DNA from: Pomphorhynchus laevis
Taxonomy: Eukaryota; Acanthocephala; Palaeacanthocephala; Echinorhynchida; Pomphorhynchidae
Direction: 5' to 3'
Length of the DNA stretch: 64,000 nt
Assembly (NCBI GenBank): GCA_012934845.2
Contig: WNNJ02001558.1
Coordinates: 186,001 to 250,000 of the forward strand
In this document: positions 1-10,214 of the stretch, piece by piece
Numbering within the stretch: position 1 is the stretch's first letter
How the letters are laid out: each line of letters starts with the position of its first letter
Made by a program: the position numbers and the translations under genes
Notes under the pieces: generated by a model
The model's input: the letters and a program-made list of their open reading frames with translations, nothing else
What the model was told of the DNA's origin: nothing
Databases searched by the model: none

Positions 1-611
1 TCAATTAAAAAGGATTTAGTGTCTGATACATGGTTAAACTGCAATACGCACTGCCATGCACAGAGCTAATGCTAAATTCCCTCCGATGATTCAGATTAAG
101 GGTAGTTCTGTTTTGCGAGCTTTAAACACTGTTTAAGCGTGTGTTAAGGTGTCTATGGATGATTATTAAAGTCACGATATTGATGAGCTCTGTTAGAGCG
201 AAACGCGTCGACCGTTGTTTAAGTTTGTCTTCACACATAGGATGACTGGGTAAGGTAGCAACTTTGAATATTGCGAAAATAATTTGGTTATATTTATTGG
301 TCTGATGAGGATATATAGAATGCTGCCTGGTGTATCTGCCTTACATGAGGAAAACAGTGATTTATTTACGAGTACACCATTTGGTGTGCTAGGGCGGGTG
401 AAACAACAAATTATATTTTATATATTTGTACACTTAAAAGTGTCCCATTTAAACAGCATTTCAATTAAAAGGAATTTAGTGTCTGATACATGGTTAAACT
501 GCAATACGCACTGCCATGCACAGGGCTAATGCTAAATTCCCTCCGATGATTCAGATTAAGGGTAGTTCTGTTTTGCGAGCTTTAAACACTCTTTAAGCGT
601 GTGTTAAGGTG
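1..611. repeat. 459-bp-period direct repeat, two partial copies
   Basis: Positions 1-151 and 461-611 are nearly identical, with a few substitutions and small indels. They lie 460 bp apart, so this is the edge of a tandem array with a unit of about 460 bp that continues left of the window. Nothing between them looks coding; the short reading frame at 284-529 runs through the repeat and has no recognisable domain. The second copy runs directly into the 360-bp satellite at about 612. Confidence 0.8.
176..215 (+). ncRNA. Degenerate hammerhead-ribozyme-like core
   Basis: The segment reads TTGATGA, then a 4-bp stem (GCTC, loop TGTTA, GAGC), then GAAAC and GCGTC. This matches the hammerhead order of CUGAUGA, stem II, GAAA and a very short stem III before the UH cleavage site, except that the first core base is T instead of C. 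I could not find a convincing stem I. It is probably a dead relic, of the kind known in Penelope-like elements and animal retrozyme repeats. The call is inference from the motif alone. Confidence 0.3.
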
Positions 612-631
612 CCTATATAATCCAATCTATG

Positions 632-1790
632 CTCGATAGACTGGATTTCGATTCACGACTTTCAGTTACCATGTCACTTATAGACGACTAACGAGTAACC
701 GTCAACACTCATCAGTAGAATGAAGTATCCACCGGCCGTTTCGGTTGCCTGTGACATTGTGAATTAAGGCATTTCTGACACTTTGCTTAATTGTCTGAGG
801 CTTACGCTCTTTACCAGATCGAATTGCTGTGCGGACAATCCTTAAACACTAGGCAGAGATTGTTGCTGCACTCGTTTGATCCTTAGTGGATACAACATGT
901 ATAATAGTATTGCACGGATGTGCTGAGTAAACAACGGTCCAGGATTTCTTACGAAATACGACATTTATACTAAATGGTGTTGCTTGATAGACTGGACTTC
1001 GATTCACGACTTTCAGTCACCATGTCACTTCTAGACGACCAATGAGTATCCGTCAACACTCATCAATAGAATGAAGTATCCACCGGCCGTTTCGGTTGCC
1101 TGTGACATTGTGAATAAAGGCGTTTCCGACACTTTGATTAATTGTCTTAGGATTACGCTCTTAACCAGATCGAATTGCTGTGCGGACCATCGTTAAACAC
1201 TAGGCAGATGTTGCTGCTGAATTGTTGCTGCACTCGTTGAATCCTTACTGGATACGGCATGTATAATAGTAGTGCACATATGTGCTGAGTAAACAACGAT
1301 CCAGGATTTCTTACGAAATACGGCATTTTTAGTAAATGGTGTTACTTGATAGACTGGACTTCGATTCACGACTTTCAGTCACCATGTCACTTCTAGACGA
1401 CCAATGAGTACCCGGCAACACTCATCAGTAGAATGAAGTACTCACTGGCCGTTTCGGTTGCCTGTGTGACATTGTGAATAAAGGCGTTTCCGACACTTTG
1501 CTTAATTGTCTGAGGCTTACGCTCTTTACCAGATCGAATTGCTGTGCGGACCATCCTTAAACACTAGGCAGAGGTTGTTGCTGAATTGTCGCTGCACTCG
1601 TTGGATCCTTAATGGATACGGCATGTATAATAGTTGTGCACGGATGTGCTGAGTAGACAATGGTCCAGGATTTCTTTCGAAATACGACATTTATACAAAA
1701 TGGTGTTGCTAGACTAGACTTTGATTCACGACTTTAAGTCACCATGTCACTTCTAGACGCCCAATGAGTACCCGGCAACACTCATAAATC
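632..1790. repeat. About 360-bp satellite array, just over three units
   Basis: Tandem units begin near 632, 984, 1346 and 1707, each starting in a segment close to 'gatagactggacttcgattc'. The period varies from about 352 to 362 bp because of small indels, and the last unit is cut at about 1790. The same unit forms a second array at 30095-31010. No open frame is conserved across units, and no A/B-box promoter is seen inside the unit. Confidence 0.9.
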
Positions 1791-1792
1791 GT

Positions 1793-2480
1793 ACTTAAAC
1801 TAAGTCTTACTTGGTGCAAGAAACAGTTTTAATTTTTTTATATCACAAAAAATACTATGTAATGATACACTTTTATACGATTTCTGTGGAGTGATTAGAG
1901 CGGAAAGCAGATTGGAAAGGATGGTACAAATTGAATGAAGAGAGATAAACGTTGATCTGTATTAAGATAAGGCGCTCTAAGAACTTGGAAAGAGTAGGGA
2001 AGAGTGAAATGGGGCGATAGCTAGAAGGAAGTGAGTGGTCGAGGGTTTGTTTCTTAAGGAGTGACGAACGATGACAGATTTCCGGTGTGAAGGAAATATA
2101 CGACTGCGGATGAAATAATAATTTCCTGTGTTATGGAATAATGACGGATTAACTGGTTAGACATGTATATTGTGCGCTTTATGATTGACACCCATGAAAA
2201 TAGATAATTATTGATATTGGAATTAAAATATCTTCCGACACGATATGTAAATCTATTGTGCTAACTATGGGAAAACGTTGATCGCAAGACTTTCACAGAG
2301 ATTTTCCATACTGTTGGCATTTGTTTATTGTATGTTAAGAACTACAGCGCAATATTTGTTGAATCGGTGGTGACCTGCGAAAGCTTTAAATCGGTATGTT
2401 AAGTCGTGCTTAAACTGGGTCTTGCTTGGTGCAAGAAACAGTTTTAATTTTTTTATTTCACAAAATACTATGTTATGATA
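1793..2480. repeat. 75-bp direct repeats flanking a truncated CR1-like LINE piece
   Basis: Positions 1793-1870 and 2408-2480 are about 90% alike direct repeats. Between them, 1895-2110 on the minus strand matches the reverse-transcriptase region of the plus-strand LINE at about 55537-55710: it encodes the same LLKKQ and SYRPISL neighbourhood with many substitutions. This is therefore a short 5'- and 3'-truncated fragment of that LINE family. The rest of the interval, 2111-2407, shows nothing coding. Confidence 0.7.
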
Positions 2481-2984
2481 CGCTTTTAATCTAGAAATTG
2501 TTTTGGAGAAATTTGTTAAAGTATTAAAAATGAATTTTAATTATTTTTAAATATAATTGAAAATTAAATAATTTCAGTCGTATAAACAAATATTTATTGA
2601 AATTTGCAGGTTCAGACAAGATTATGATTAAGAATATAATTTCAAATACCAAATTGTTCTGAAGAGTATAAACCGTTTTTATTTGAATTTAAATATTTTA
2701 GCAAAATATTAATTAAATTTTAAATTTACGGCAACATTTTATATTATAATATGTGGATATTTTACAATTTTTTAATTCTCCATTGTAAAACGATCGTATA
2801 TACATATTTGTACTTTAATTCAATATGTAGATAAAATTAAATGTGCATTTTATTGATCAATGATTTAAAAATATTGAAACTTGATCTGGAAGAGAAAGCG
2901 AATTTTAAAAAACTTGGTATAGCCTTCGATCTACCTCCTTAGGGGGAGAGGGGGAAAAGTCTTTAAGAAGATTTTAAACCTTAC
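2481..2984. other. AT-rich DNA without recognisable gene
   Basis: Long A and T runs with frequent stops in all frames. I see no repeat boundary, promoter or conserved frame here. Confidence 0.6.
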
Positions 2985-3260
2985 ATAACATTTAGGTTTA
3001 CCTGACTTGTCTATCATCCGATCCGACCATCGAAGTTTACTAACTACAAGGTAGTGATCAGTTGACAGCTCAGCTCCTCTCTTCACATGAGTGTCCCGAA
3101 CATAATATCGCAGATCAGATGAAATGATTACAAAATCGATTATTTATCTTTGACTGAGAGAATTTTGATGTCATGTACATCTATAGATCTCCTTATGCTC
3201 AAACATGGTGTTGGTTATGCACAAATTGTTACGAGAACAAAAGTGCAATAATTTAACACA
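2985..3260 (-). pseudogene. Endonuclease fragment of a Rex3/RTE-like LINE
   Basis: Read on the minus strand, the segment encodes the C-terminal part of an apurinic-type endonuclease: residues resembling ITNTMFEHKEIYRCT, then IIDFVIISSDLRYYVRD, then VKRGAELSTDHYLVVSKLRW. The 'MIDFV..SSDLR...VKRGAELSTDHHLV' block is characteristic of Rex3-type RTE elements. At least one stop lies in the frame and no reverse transcriptase follows, so this is an isolated fragment. It belongs to the same broad family as the pieces at 12147-12935 and 19230-21025. Confidence 0.75.
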
Positions 3261-3724
3261 CATACCAAGTTTCAATAATAATCTTGTCATAATATCATAA
3301 TCTTGTCTGAACGTGGAAATATTAAATATTTGTTTATGAGTGAAATTATTTAATTTTTAATTTATTTAAAAATAATTATATTTTAGTACTTTGAATGATT
3401 TATCCAAATAATATCTCTAGATTAAAAGCGTATTACTACAGTGTATTTTGTAAAATGAAAATTTTTCAAAACGGTTTTGTGCAACAAACAAACATGATCC
3501 GCTAAATGCTCTGAAATTCAAAATTGAAAACGGACAAACTAGTAAGTACTTGACCTTGAGTTTTGTTGCTTCTATCAAATTTGTATAACTTAAATTTATT
3601 GCTAGAATTGCCTTTCTTGACAAGTGTGATATTGTTGCAAGTTTGCATTGAAAACATCAACTTTTAGATTATTAAATTTTGCAATTTTTAATTAAGAAAA
3701 AAATACAAAAGATCAAAAAAGGGG
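3261..3724. other. AT-rich spacer, nothing recognised
   Basis: No supported gene. The 68-codon minus-strand frame at 3417-3623 has no recognisable domain and sits in AT-rich sequence. Confidence 0.5.
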
Positions 3725-3757
3725 ACAATTTTATATCAATGTGTCAGCCACGAAATA

Positions 3758-3818
3758 ATCGACAAAACGATAACTAGTAGCGTTTCGTCATTGTTTGACT
3801 CATCAGTGCCGGGTACCT
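3758..3818 (-). ncRNA. Hammerhead-ribozyme-like motif, satellite unit 1
   Basis: Minus strand: CGGCA, CTGATGA, stem II GTCA..TGAC, GAAA, then an imperfect stem III beginning CG and ending CG, then a T-run and GTCG. The order and the invariant core bases fit a type I hammerhead. Stem I can form as CGGCA with TGTCG if one T beside the predicted cleavage site stays unpaired; that extra T is the main doubt. In this unit the stem II loop is one base shorter than in the others. Confidence 0.6.
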
Positions 3819-4056
3819 CCCACTATTGAATGCAGATGAGGACCGGCAGACGTCGCGAGTATGTCAAAACATACCTTGAGCTAGACATTCTCTAACAATT
3901 TCACTATTACATGCTTCACCAAAACGATCATTAGCTAAGAGCACTGGCTAATGTCAGCGCATTCTCTATTTATCTGCCATCTTATTATTTTTAAGAGAAA
4001 ATTGAGAGAAATCCGTGGGAAATTTGTTTATATATCAATGTGACAGCAACAAAAGA

Positions 4057-4118
4057 ATCGACAAAACGATAACTAGTAGCGTTTCGTCATTGTTTTGACT
4101 CATCAGTGCCGGGTACCT
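4057..4118 (-). ncRNA. Hammerhead-ribozyme-like motif, satellite unit 2
   Basis: Same arrangement as unit 1, with stem II GTCA-AAACAA-TGAC between CTGATGA and GAAA. Stem III has mismatches in its middle (CGCTAC against GTTATCG). Predicted cleavage would follow the T after the stem III closing pair. Confidence 0.6.
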
Positions 4119-4356
4119 CCCACTATTGAATGCAGAAGAGGACCGACATACGGCCCGAGTATGTCAAAACATACCTTGAGCTAGACATTCTCTAACAATT
4201 TCAGTATTACAGGCTTCACCAAAACGATCATTAGCTAAGAGCACTGGCTAATGTCAGCGCATTCTCTATTTATCTGCCATCTTATTATTTTTAAGAGAAA
4301 ATTGAGAGAAATCCGTGGGAAATTTGTTTATATATCAATGTGACAGCAACAAAATA

Positions 4357-4418
4357 ATCGACAAAACGATACCAGGTACCGTTTCGTCATTGTTTTGACT
4401 CATCAGTGCCGGGTACCT
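4357..4418 (-). ncRNA. Hammerhead-ribozyme-like motif, satellite unit 3
   Basis: The best-formed copy. Stem III is CGGTAC pairing with GTATCG around a 3-base loop, with one G-T pair. Stem II is GTCA/TGAC. The core CTGATGA and GAAA are intact. Substitutions on both arms of stem III relative to units 1 and 2 look compensatory, which supports a selected RNA fold. Confidence 0.65.
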
Positions 4419-4656
4419 CCCACTATTGAATGCAGAAGAGGACCGACATACGGCCCGAGTATGTCAAAACATACCTTGAGCTAGACATTCTCTAACAATT
4501 TCAGTATTACAGGCTTCACCAAAACGATCATTAGCTAAGAGCACTGGCTAATGTCAGCGCATTCTCTATTTATCTGCCATCTTATTATTTTTAAGAGAAA
4601 ATTGAGAGAAATCCGTGGGAAATTTGTTTATATATCAATGTGACAGCAACAAAATA

Positions 4657-4717
4657 ATCGACAACCGATACCAGGTACCGTTTCGTCATTGTTTTGACTC
4701 ATCAGTGCCGGGTACCT
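4657..4717 (-). ncRNA. Hammerhead-ribozyme-like motif, satellite unit 4
   Basis: Core CTGATGA and GAAA and the paired stem III are retained, but the bases between stem III and GTCG are altered (GTT instead of TTTT). That changes the base paired with the last A of GAAA, so this copy is probably inactive. Confidence 0.5.
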
Positions 4718-4956
4718 CCCACTATTGAATGCAGATGAGGACCGGCAGACGTCGCGAGTATGTCAAAACATACCTTAAGCTAGACATTCTCTAACAATTT
4801 CAGTATTACAGGCTTCAACAAACGATCATTAGCTAAGAGCACTGGCTAATGTCAGCGTATTCTCTATATTAATCTGCCATCTTATTATTTTTAAGAGAAA
4901 ATTTAGAGAAATCTATGTGAAATTTGTTTATATATCAATGTGACAGCCACGAAAGA

Positions 4957-5018
4957 ATCGACAAAACGATAACTAGTAGCGTTTCGTCATTGTTTTGACT
5001 CATCAGTGCCGGGTACCT
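4957..5018 (-). ncRNA. Hammerhead-ribozyme-like motif, satellite unit 5
   Basis: Same as unit 2: CTGATGA, GTCA/TGAC stem II, GAAA, imperfect stem III and TTTTGTCG. The unit breaks off about 95 bp further on. Confidence 0.6.
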
Positions 5019-5142
5019 CCCACTATTGAATGCAGAGGAGGACCGACATACGGCTCGAGTATGTCAAAGTATACCTTGAGCTAGACATTCTCTAGCAATC
5101 TCAGTATTACAGGTCCTGCTCTGTATCCAGTTGTGAGAGGTA

Positions 5143-5203
5143 CCCGGCATTGATGAGTCAAAACAATGACGAAACGGTACTAGTTATCGTTTTGTCGATT
5201 CTT
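5143..5203 (+). ncRNA. Hammerhead-ribozyme-like motif, inverted unit
   Basis: The inverted partial unit places the motif on the plus strand. Here the core begins TTGATGA, so the invariant first C is lost. Stem II, GAAA and most of stem III remain. It is probably inactive, as for the similar motif at 176-215. Confidence 0.45.
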
Positions 5204-5276
5204 TCGTGGCTGCCACATTGATGTATAAACAAATTTCCCACGGATTTCTCTCAATTTTCTCTTAAAAATAATAAGG

Positions 5277-5937
5277 GGAAATTTTTTTGATATTTCGCTA
5301 ACCTCTATTAGCTTCTCCATAAAATTTTTTCGCCTTTCTTTGATCCAGCTCCAATAATTCTTTATTTATAAACTCTATATAATTCTTTATCAACTACATA
5401 AAAAAATAATTATTAAAATTCTAAGTTTAAACTCGGCTACGCTTTTTCATCAGATCATTTATGCTACTTCAGACAGATAATAATACATCATATGTGATAC
5501 TATCTGGTATGCACGATGATACTATCTGGTATGCACGATTATTTACCCATCAATCTATTTAAATTAAATTAATTTGCAGACACTAATAAAAATAATTACT
5601 TTTATTGTATTTATAAATATACATTTTATAAATTCTAAAAATTGATAAATTATTAAAACTTTTAAATATAAAGCAATATCACTACATATTTTAGTAATGC
5701 TTAAATTTTTTATAATACATTAGCACAATCTGTTATATTTAATGATTAGTTCTTTACTAAATATTTCCAATTATTGAATGAAAGTTAAAAACAGTTGTGT
5801 TTATAATTTATAAAAAGTTTTCACAAGTAAAATTACAATTCAAATTAATATTAATCGATAAATCAAATTAATATATTAATTTTACATTAATACAATTTAT
5901 TATATCTTTTAAAATTGCGTTCGGAGAGAATGTAATC
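5277..5937. other. AT-rich DNA, nothing recognised
   Basis: Apart from a tandem duplication of a 21-base segment around 5493-5540 ('gatactatctggtatgcac' twice), no gene or element could be supported. Confidence 0.5.
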
Positions 5938-6107
5938 ATTAGTTGGCTCTTTCTCAGAGAATAATTAAAAAAATAGTATTTTTTAATTTTCATTAATGCG
6001 ATTGGACTCTTCAGAAAACATGTGCTTTTTAAAGAAGTCAATTGCGTTAACGAAAATTAAAAAATAATACTATTTTTCTTATTTATTCTCTGAGAAAGAG
6101 CCAACTT
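5938..6107. mobile_element. MITE, palindromic, 3-bp TTA target duplication (PIF/Harbinger-like)
   Basis: Terminal inverted repeats begin GTTGGCTCTTTCTCAGAGAA and end with its reverse complement. Pairing continues with a few mismatches for about 60 bases on each arm around a loop of roughly 40 bases near 6004-6042. The element is flanked by TTA on both sides, the TWA duplication typical of PIF/Harbinger transposons. It has no coding capacity. Family assignment rests on the target duplication only. Confidence 0.65.
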
Positions 6108-6302
6108 ATGATAATTAATTATAATAAACTAATTAAAATGTTATATTAATGTAGAGGAAATTTATTAGGGCACTGCGTCTCTCGACTTGGCCAAATGAAA
6201 GAAATTAAATAAAACATTGTGCAACGACTTCATTTGAGATAATATCAATATTTGATAGTCCACCGCTAGTTCCCAACAGGCAAAAGAAATTTAGCAGGTT
6301 TA

Positions 6303-9110
6303 TCAGGTTAGCCGTAAACTTAACCTATCGATCTCCTTCAAAGATTTTTGCGCTAACACCGGGCACTCAAATACGTGGGATAAAGACTCACATCTATCAC
6401 CACAGAAAACACACACGAAACTCCACGTTTATGGACAGGTATGCGAGTGCAACAAAACTTGTCGTGATATCCGTGTAAAGAAACCCTCCATACGAGGGGG
6501 CGTTTAGAAGCACACGGAGACTGCCAACTCGTTTGCGTATTAACTGGTGAAGTGTACAGATGATGATCTAGCTTGCTAACCTTATCTGTAAAGTCTTTTT
6601 TATTTTGAATATAATGTACCGTATCTTGTGCTCCGATCATATTTCGTAAATACTCCGTACATAACTCGACTTTAGATAAAACATAAACCGCAGTCGTCGA
6701 GCACTTTGGAGAGACGCCTACAACACGCTTAATGAATATGCCTTTACATTTGTCGATCTGCGCAAAATTAGCCGTCGTGAGGTCCGTCCAGATTGCTGAA
6801 AGCGCGTACGACAAAATCGGTAGAAGCATGACATGAAAATACTGAAGAGCACCACCAAAGGAAAGCTTACCTAAACATTTAACTCGCGAAGTGGCTATGA
6901 CGATTTTCGCACATTTCTTTTCGATATGAAGCTTAAAAGACCACCTACTTGTCAGTAGCATCCCCAAATACGTGTATTGATTACTGAACTCTACCTTCCT
7001 GCTGTTTAAACTAATCTCGTCATGTGAGCACAATCTGCCACCTTTACGAAACTTTACTACCTTTGTTTTATCGATATTGACTTCAATTAGATTATTTGAA
7101 CAGTAGTTAGCTAGAGCAGTGGTTACGTTTTGAGCCGATTTCAGATCTTTCGTTAGAATAACTAAGTCGTCCGCGTAAAGAACAGAACTTGAAGTTTGAC
7201 ATTCGTTTCTCAGATGAGACGGCAAATCATGGATATAAACAGAGAAAAGGATAGGGCTGAGCGGATCTCCCTGCATCACACCGCGGCTAGCAATTATTGT
7301 GTCTGATGAAGTAAGTCCGTCGAAGACATTTAATGAATTGGCATAGAGGATATTGCCAAAGAGTTTCAGCATACGACCAGATATCCGGAAATCCATCGAC
7401 AATTTACGGGTGAGTATTTCTCGATTAACCGAATCAAAGGCTTTTTTAAAGTCAACAAAGATAGCATATAAATGACTCTTGCGTTCGAATTGTAATAACA
7501 CTTGTTCACGAACTACCTTGATTGCATCCACCGTTGATCGGTGAGGTCGGAAACCGAATTGTTCTGGCGGCAACAGATAATCACGGTGTTTCGATAATCG
7601 ATTGGTTATAAGAGTGGACAAAAATTTATAGGTATGGTTTAGCAGGGCAATTCCACGGTACGAGTTGGTATCACTTATATCCCCTTTACCCTTATACATG
7701 ATTTTTATTACAGCTTGCTTCCATGACACCGGCATTTGATAACCGTATAGGATACAATTGAATAAATGTAGCCAATAACTCGATAATCAATAAAAGGAAT
7801 CTTTAATTTGTTCAACACAAAGTTGGTCAGGGCCGGCCGCCTTATTATTAGACATAGAAAAGAGAGCAAGTTCCAATTCGGGCAATGAAAATGGAGCATT
7901 TAGTTGGTCATTGTCACTGTCCAAGCATGACAGTGTTATCAGCGCATTATTACGACACATTGGGAGGTCATGTGAATTAACGAGAATATCGTTAAAGTGC
8001 TTAAACCAACGGTTCATCAGGATGCCGGAGGTACTAACATTGTTTTTTCTTTGCAGTTTCCAGGGGCATCGTTCTGCTTGTCGCAAGCGTTTGTATTCTT
8101 CCTCTAATAATATTGATTCGCGAAATTTTGATAACATCGTACAATACACACGCCGTAAGAAAATAAAATTCGTATTAATATCATGATCAAACCGCCGGCT
8201 TCTGCCCATAAATATGAGCTTTCTCCGTAGCTGTACAAGGTGTATTGGCTTACGATGTATCTTGTTCCCATAATGTTGGAGAATTGCGATTAGAGAGTGG
8301 ATGACATGCGGTGAAAAGGCCTTCACTGATTTTGGAGAAACTTGCTTCTATTTCAAATGCATTTAGAAGATCTACTGCGTCTTTAATCATATTATGATTC
8401 AAATTCCTGAAACAAAGTTTTCTGCTAATTTGTGAAGGCAAGGATTTCTCTATTGGCGTGTTAATATGATTTTCTAGAATGAAAGATACAGGTTTGTGTT
8501 TGCGGAGTAGAGCCCATTCGGATGCAATCTCCAGTTTAACCTTTTTGACGCTAACATTTGTAAATATGAAATCGATGCAACTTCGCCCATTGTGAGACTC
8601 ATAAGTCCATCCTTCTACGGGTACGTGCAACTCAAGACCAAACTCACTAAAAAAGTATAACAGTTGCTTAAGTTTAGATGGGATAGGGTTCATGAAACGT
8701 GCATTAAAATCTCCCGCAACGATTATGGAATTTTCAGAAGATAAATCACTTAAAAAAGGCGAAACTTCATCGATGATATCACAAGCCGACATCAATGGGT
8801 TAAAATAGCAACCTATTAAAAGAATACTACATGAAACTATACATATTACGTTAGATGACTTTTTAACTTCCCAGTTTGTAAAGCTTGAACTAACAGCAAT
8901 GGACACGCCACCGAAGGGTCGACCACGGTTACCCAACGATGCTGGGATATTAAAAGTGTAATAGTTAGGTAAAGACACCAATTGAGTTGAAAGAGTTTCA
9001 GTAAGGACTATTAAATCAAACGAAGAAAACCAGGAAGTTATGCCCGCTGATATTAAATAATTTAGTCCCTCAACATTAAATAGGAGTAATCGGAGTAAAT
9101 TTGACTTATT
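6303..9110 (-). pseudogene. LINE family 1 ORF2: endonuclease, reverse transcriptase, C-terminal zinc knuckle
   Basis: Read on the minus strand. The AP-type endonuclease starts at about 9100 (LRLLLFNVEGLN, then VLTETLS) and includes IVAGDFNAR and CIDFIFTN. The linker has NNKAAGPDQLCVE. The RT (6353-7735) shows YRGIALLN, FGFRPHRST, FVDFKKAFDSV, GVMQGDPLSPILF and the catalytic LYADDLVI. The protein ends in a Cys-x2-Cys-x8-His-x4-Cys knuckle (VCVFCGD...HVFEC) and a TGA at 6303-6305. Breaks: a frame change around 8250-8326, one TGA at 7787-7789 and a frame change near 6405. The RT style (YRGIALLN...VMQGDPLSP) fits the I/Nimb/Jockey group rather than CR1; the exact clade is uncertain. Confidence 0.85.
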
Positions 9111-9146
9111 GGTCTGGAAGTAAGTTCGAATACTATCTTGGGCTAG

Positions 9147-10214
9147 TCATATGGATATCTCTTCAGCCCCAGATTTATTCTCATCGGTAGCCTTTTTGGA
9201 ATAACTTGGCACTACGCGACAATCTTTAATGCGATAAACAATGTTAGGATTTTCAACACGTTTCTGATGAAGTTCTTCCCGTAACGATCTTTGAATCTCA
9301 CGCTCTGGGAGGGACAAGTCTGCATTCACAAAAACATCATGGAAATTCGTCGAATCTTTCAATAAGTAAGATCTTGAAAGCAGCTGAGTAACGGTGGACT
9401 CGTCGACAGTCATTAAGAGCCACGGTGGTTTATCAACTCGTTTTGCTGAGAAACGCCGTAGTTTTACCTTGTTATCAGAAGGCAAATGCACACCTAGCAA
9501 AGAGCAAATTTCCTTAACTAATCGAAGATCATCACCCGACTGCCTAAGACCACGGATAATAACATTTGAAAATCTCTGTGAATCCCTACTAAACGTTTGC
9601 GCCAGTTTTAAAGGAGTAGAGTCAATTCTCGTAGCATGTGAGGCAGCTAGAACAGTGCGTGATACCTCTTTTCTAATTATACTGGCGAACGTTTGTTTAA
9701 GTGGGATATGGGAAGTTATATTAGATGTCAATTGCTGAACACTAGCAGGTGTAGATATGGCTTGCATGTGTTTCATTTCATTTACCTCAGAGACAAGAGA
9801 GTTCAAAGATTGTTTAGTGGCATCAAGATCAACACGTAGTTTATTAATGTGAAATGCCGCACAGGATCCGCAGAAAAAGTCCTGCAAAAAGAAATTTCTG
9901 TTTACCTGTTTAAGAACTCTAACATGAGTGTGCAGTGGACATCCAACTTGAGTACATCCGATTTCCAAACTGACGTACTCAATATGTGTGCTTTTTGAGT
10001 CTTCGTTCGAGGATGGCATTGACGAATCAGATAAAGCTGACGGAAGGTTATTGTCCTGTGCCAATGAAACATTTCGATTTGTACATTTCGACCCAGGAAG
10101 ACAGTTTAGACAGAGCTTCCCTGCTTTAACGCACATACAATTTTTGCAGACTGCGTTTGATCCATTGCATGGGCAACAATGCGTCCCGGAACCGCTCGGG
10201 TTTGCGCGAGGCAT
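9147..10214 (-). CDS. LINE family 1 ORF1 protein with Cys-rich N terminus
   Basis: An open frame of 355 codons beginning at ATG (10212-10214). Residues about 13-47 are very Cys-rich (CCPCNG, CKNCMC, CLNCLPG), and a second Cys/His cluster lies near residues 88-121 (CTQVGC, FFCGSCAAFH). A short coiled-coil-like stretch follows. Residues about 215-330 resemble the RRM-like nucleic-acid-binding part of LINE ORF1 proteins (FSNVIIRGLR...VKLRRFSAKR...PPWLLMTV). The likely role is binding the element RNA as the RNP chaperone. It is intact here although ORF2 is broken. The spacer to the start of endonuclease homology is about 40 bases. Confidence 0.8.
   Translation of the reverse strand: MPRANPSGSGTHCCPCNGSNAVCKNCMCVKAGKLCLNCLPGSKCTNRNVSLAQDNNLPSALSDSSMPSSNEDSKSTHIEYVSLEIGCTQVGCPLHTHVRVLKQVNRNFFLQDFFCGSCAAFHINKLRVDLDATKQSLNSLVSEVNEMKHMQAISTPASVQQLTSNITSHIPLKQTFASIIRKEVSRTVLAASHATRIDSTPLKLAQTFSRDSQRFSNVIIRGLRQSGDDLRLVKEICSLLGVHLPSDNKVKLRRFSAKRVDKPPWLLMTVDESTVTQLLSRSYLLKDSTNFHDVFVNADLSLPEREIQRSLREELHQKRVENPNIVYRIKDCRVVPSYSKKATDENKSGAEEISI

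Larger units (their letters stand above)
3725..5276. repeat. 300-bp satellite array with inverted end unit; every unit carries a hammerhead-like core
   Basis: Units start at about 3732, 4031, 4331, 4631 and 4931 (period 299-300 bp). Four are complete and the fifth stops near 5112. From about 5131 to 5276 part of the unit is repeated in the opposite orientation, so the array ends in a large hairpin. Neighbouring units differ at only a few positions, which suggests recent amplification or homogenisation. No open frame is conserved. Each unit contains a ribozyme-like motif, annotated separately. Size and layout resemble known hammerhead satellites (schistosome, newt, cave cricket) and metazoan retrozymes. 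Confidence 0.9.

Noticed and set aside
284-529. Plus-strand 81-codon reading frame as a gene
   Set aside because: It crosses the boundary of a direct repeat and has no recognisable domain or composition.
632-1790. CTGATGA and CGAAAC boxes in the 360-bp satellite (minus strand), as a possible hammerhead
   Set aside because: The boxes are in the wrong order for a simple hammerhead. In the permuted reading, the stem next to CTGATGA and the bases around the cleavage position do not pair (G where H is needed).
3725-5276. CRISPR-like array
   Set aside because: Units are 300 bp and uniform throughout, without repeat-spacer alternation, and the genome is eukaryotic.
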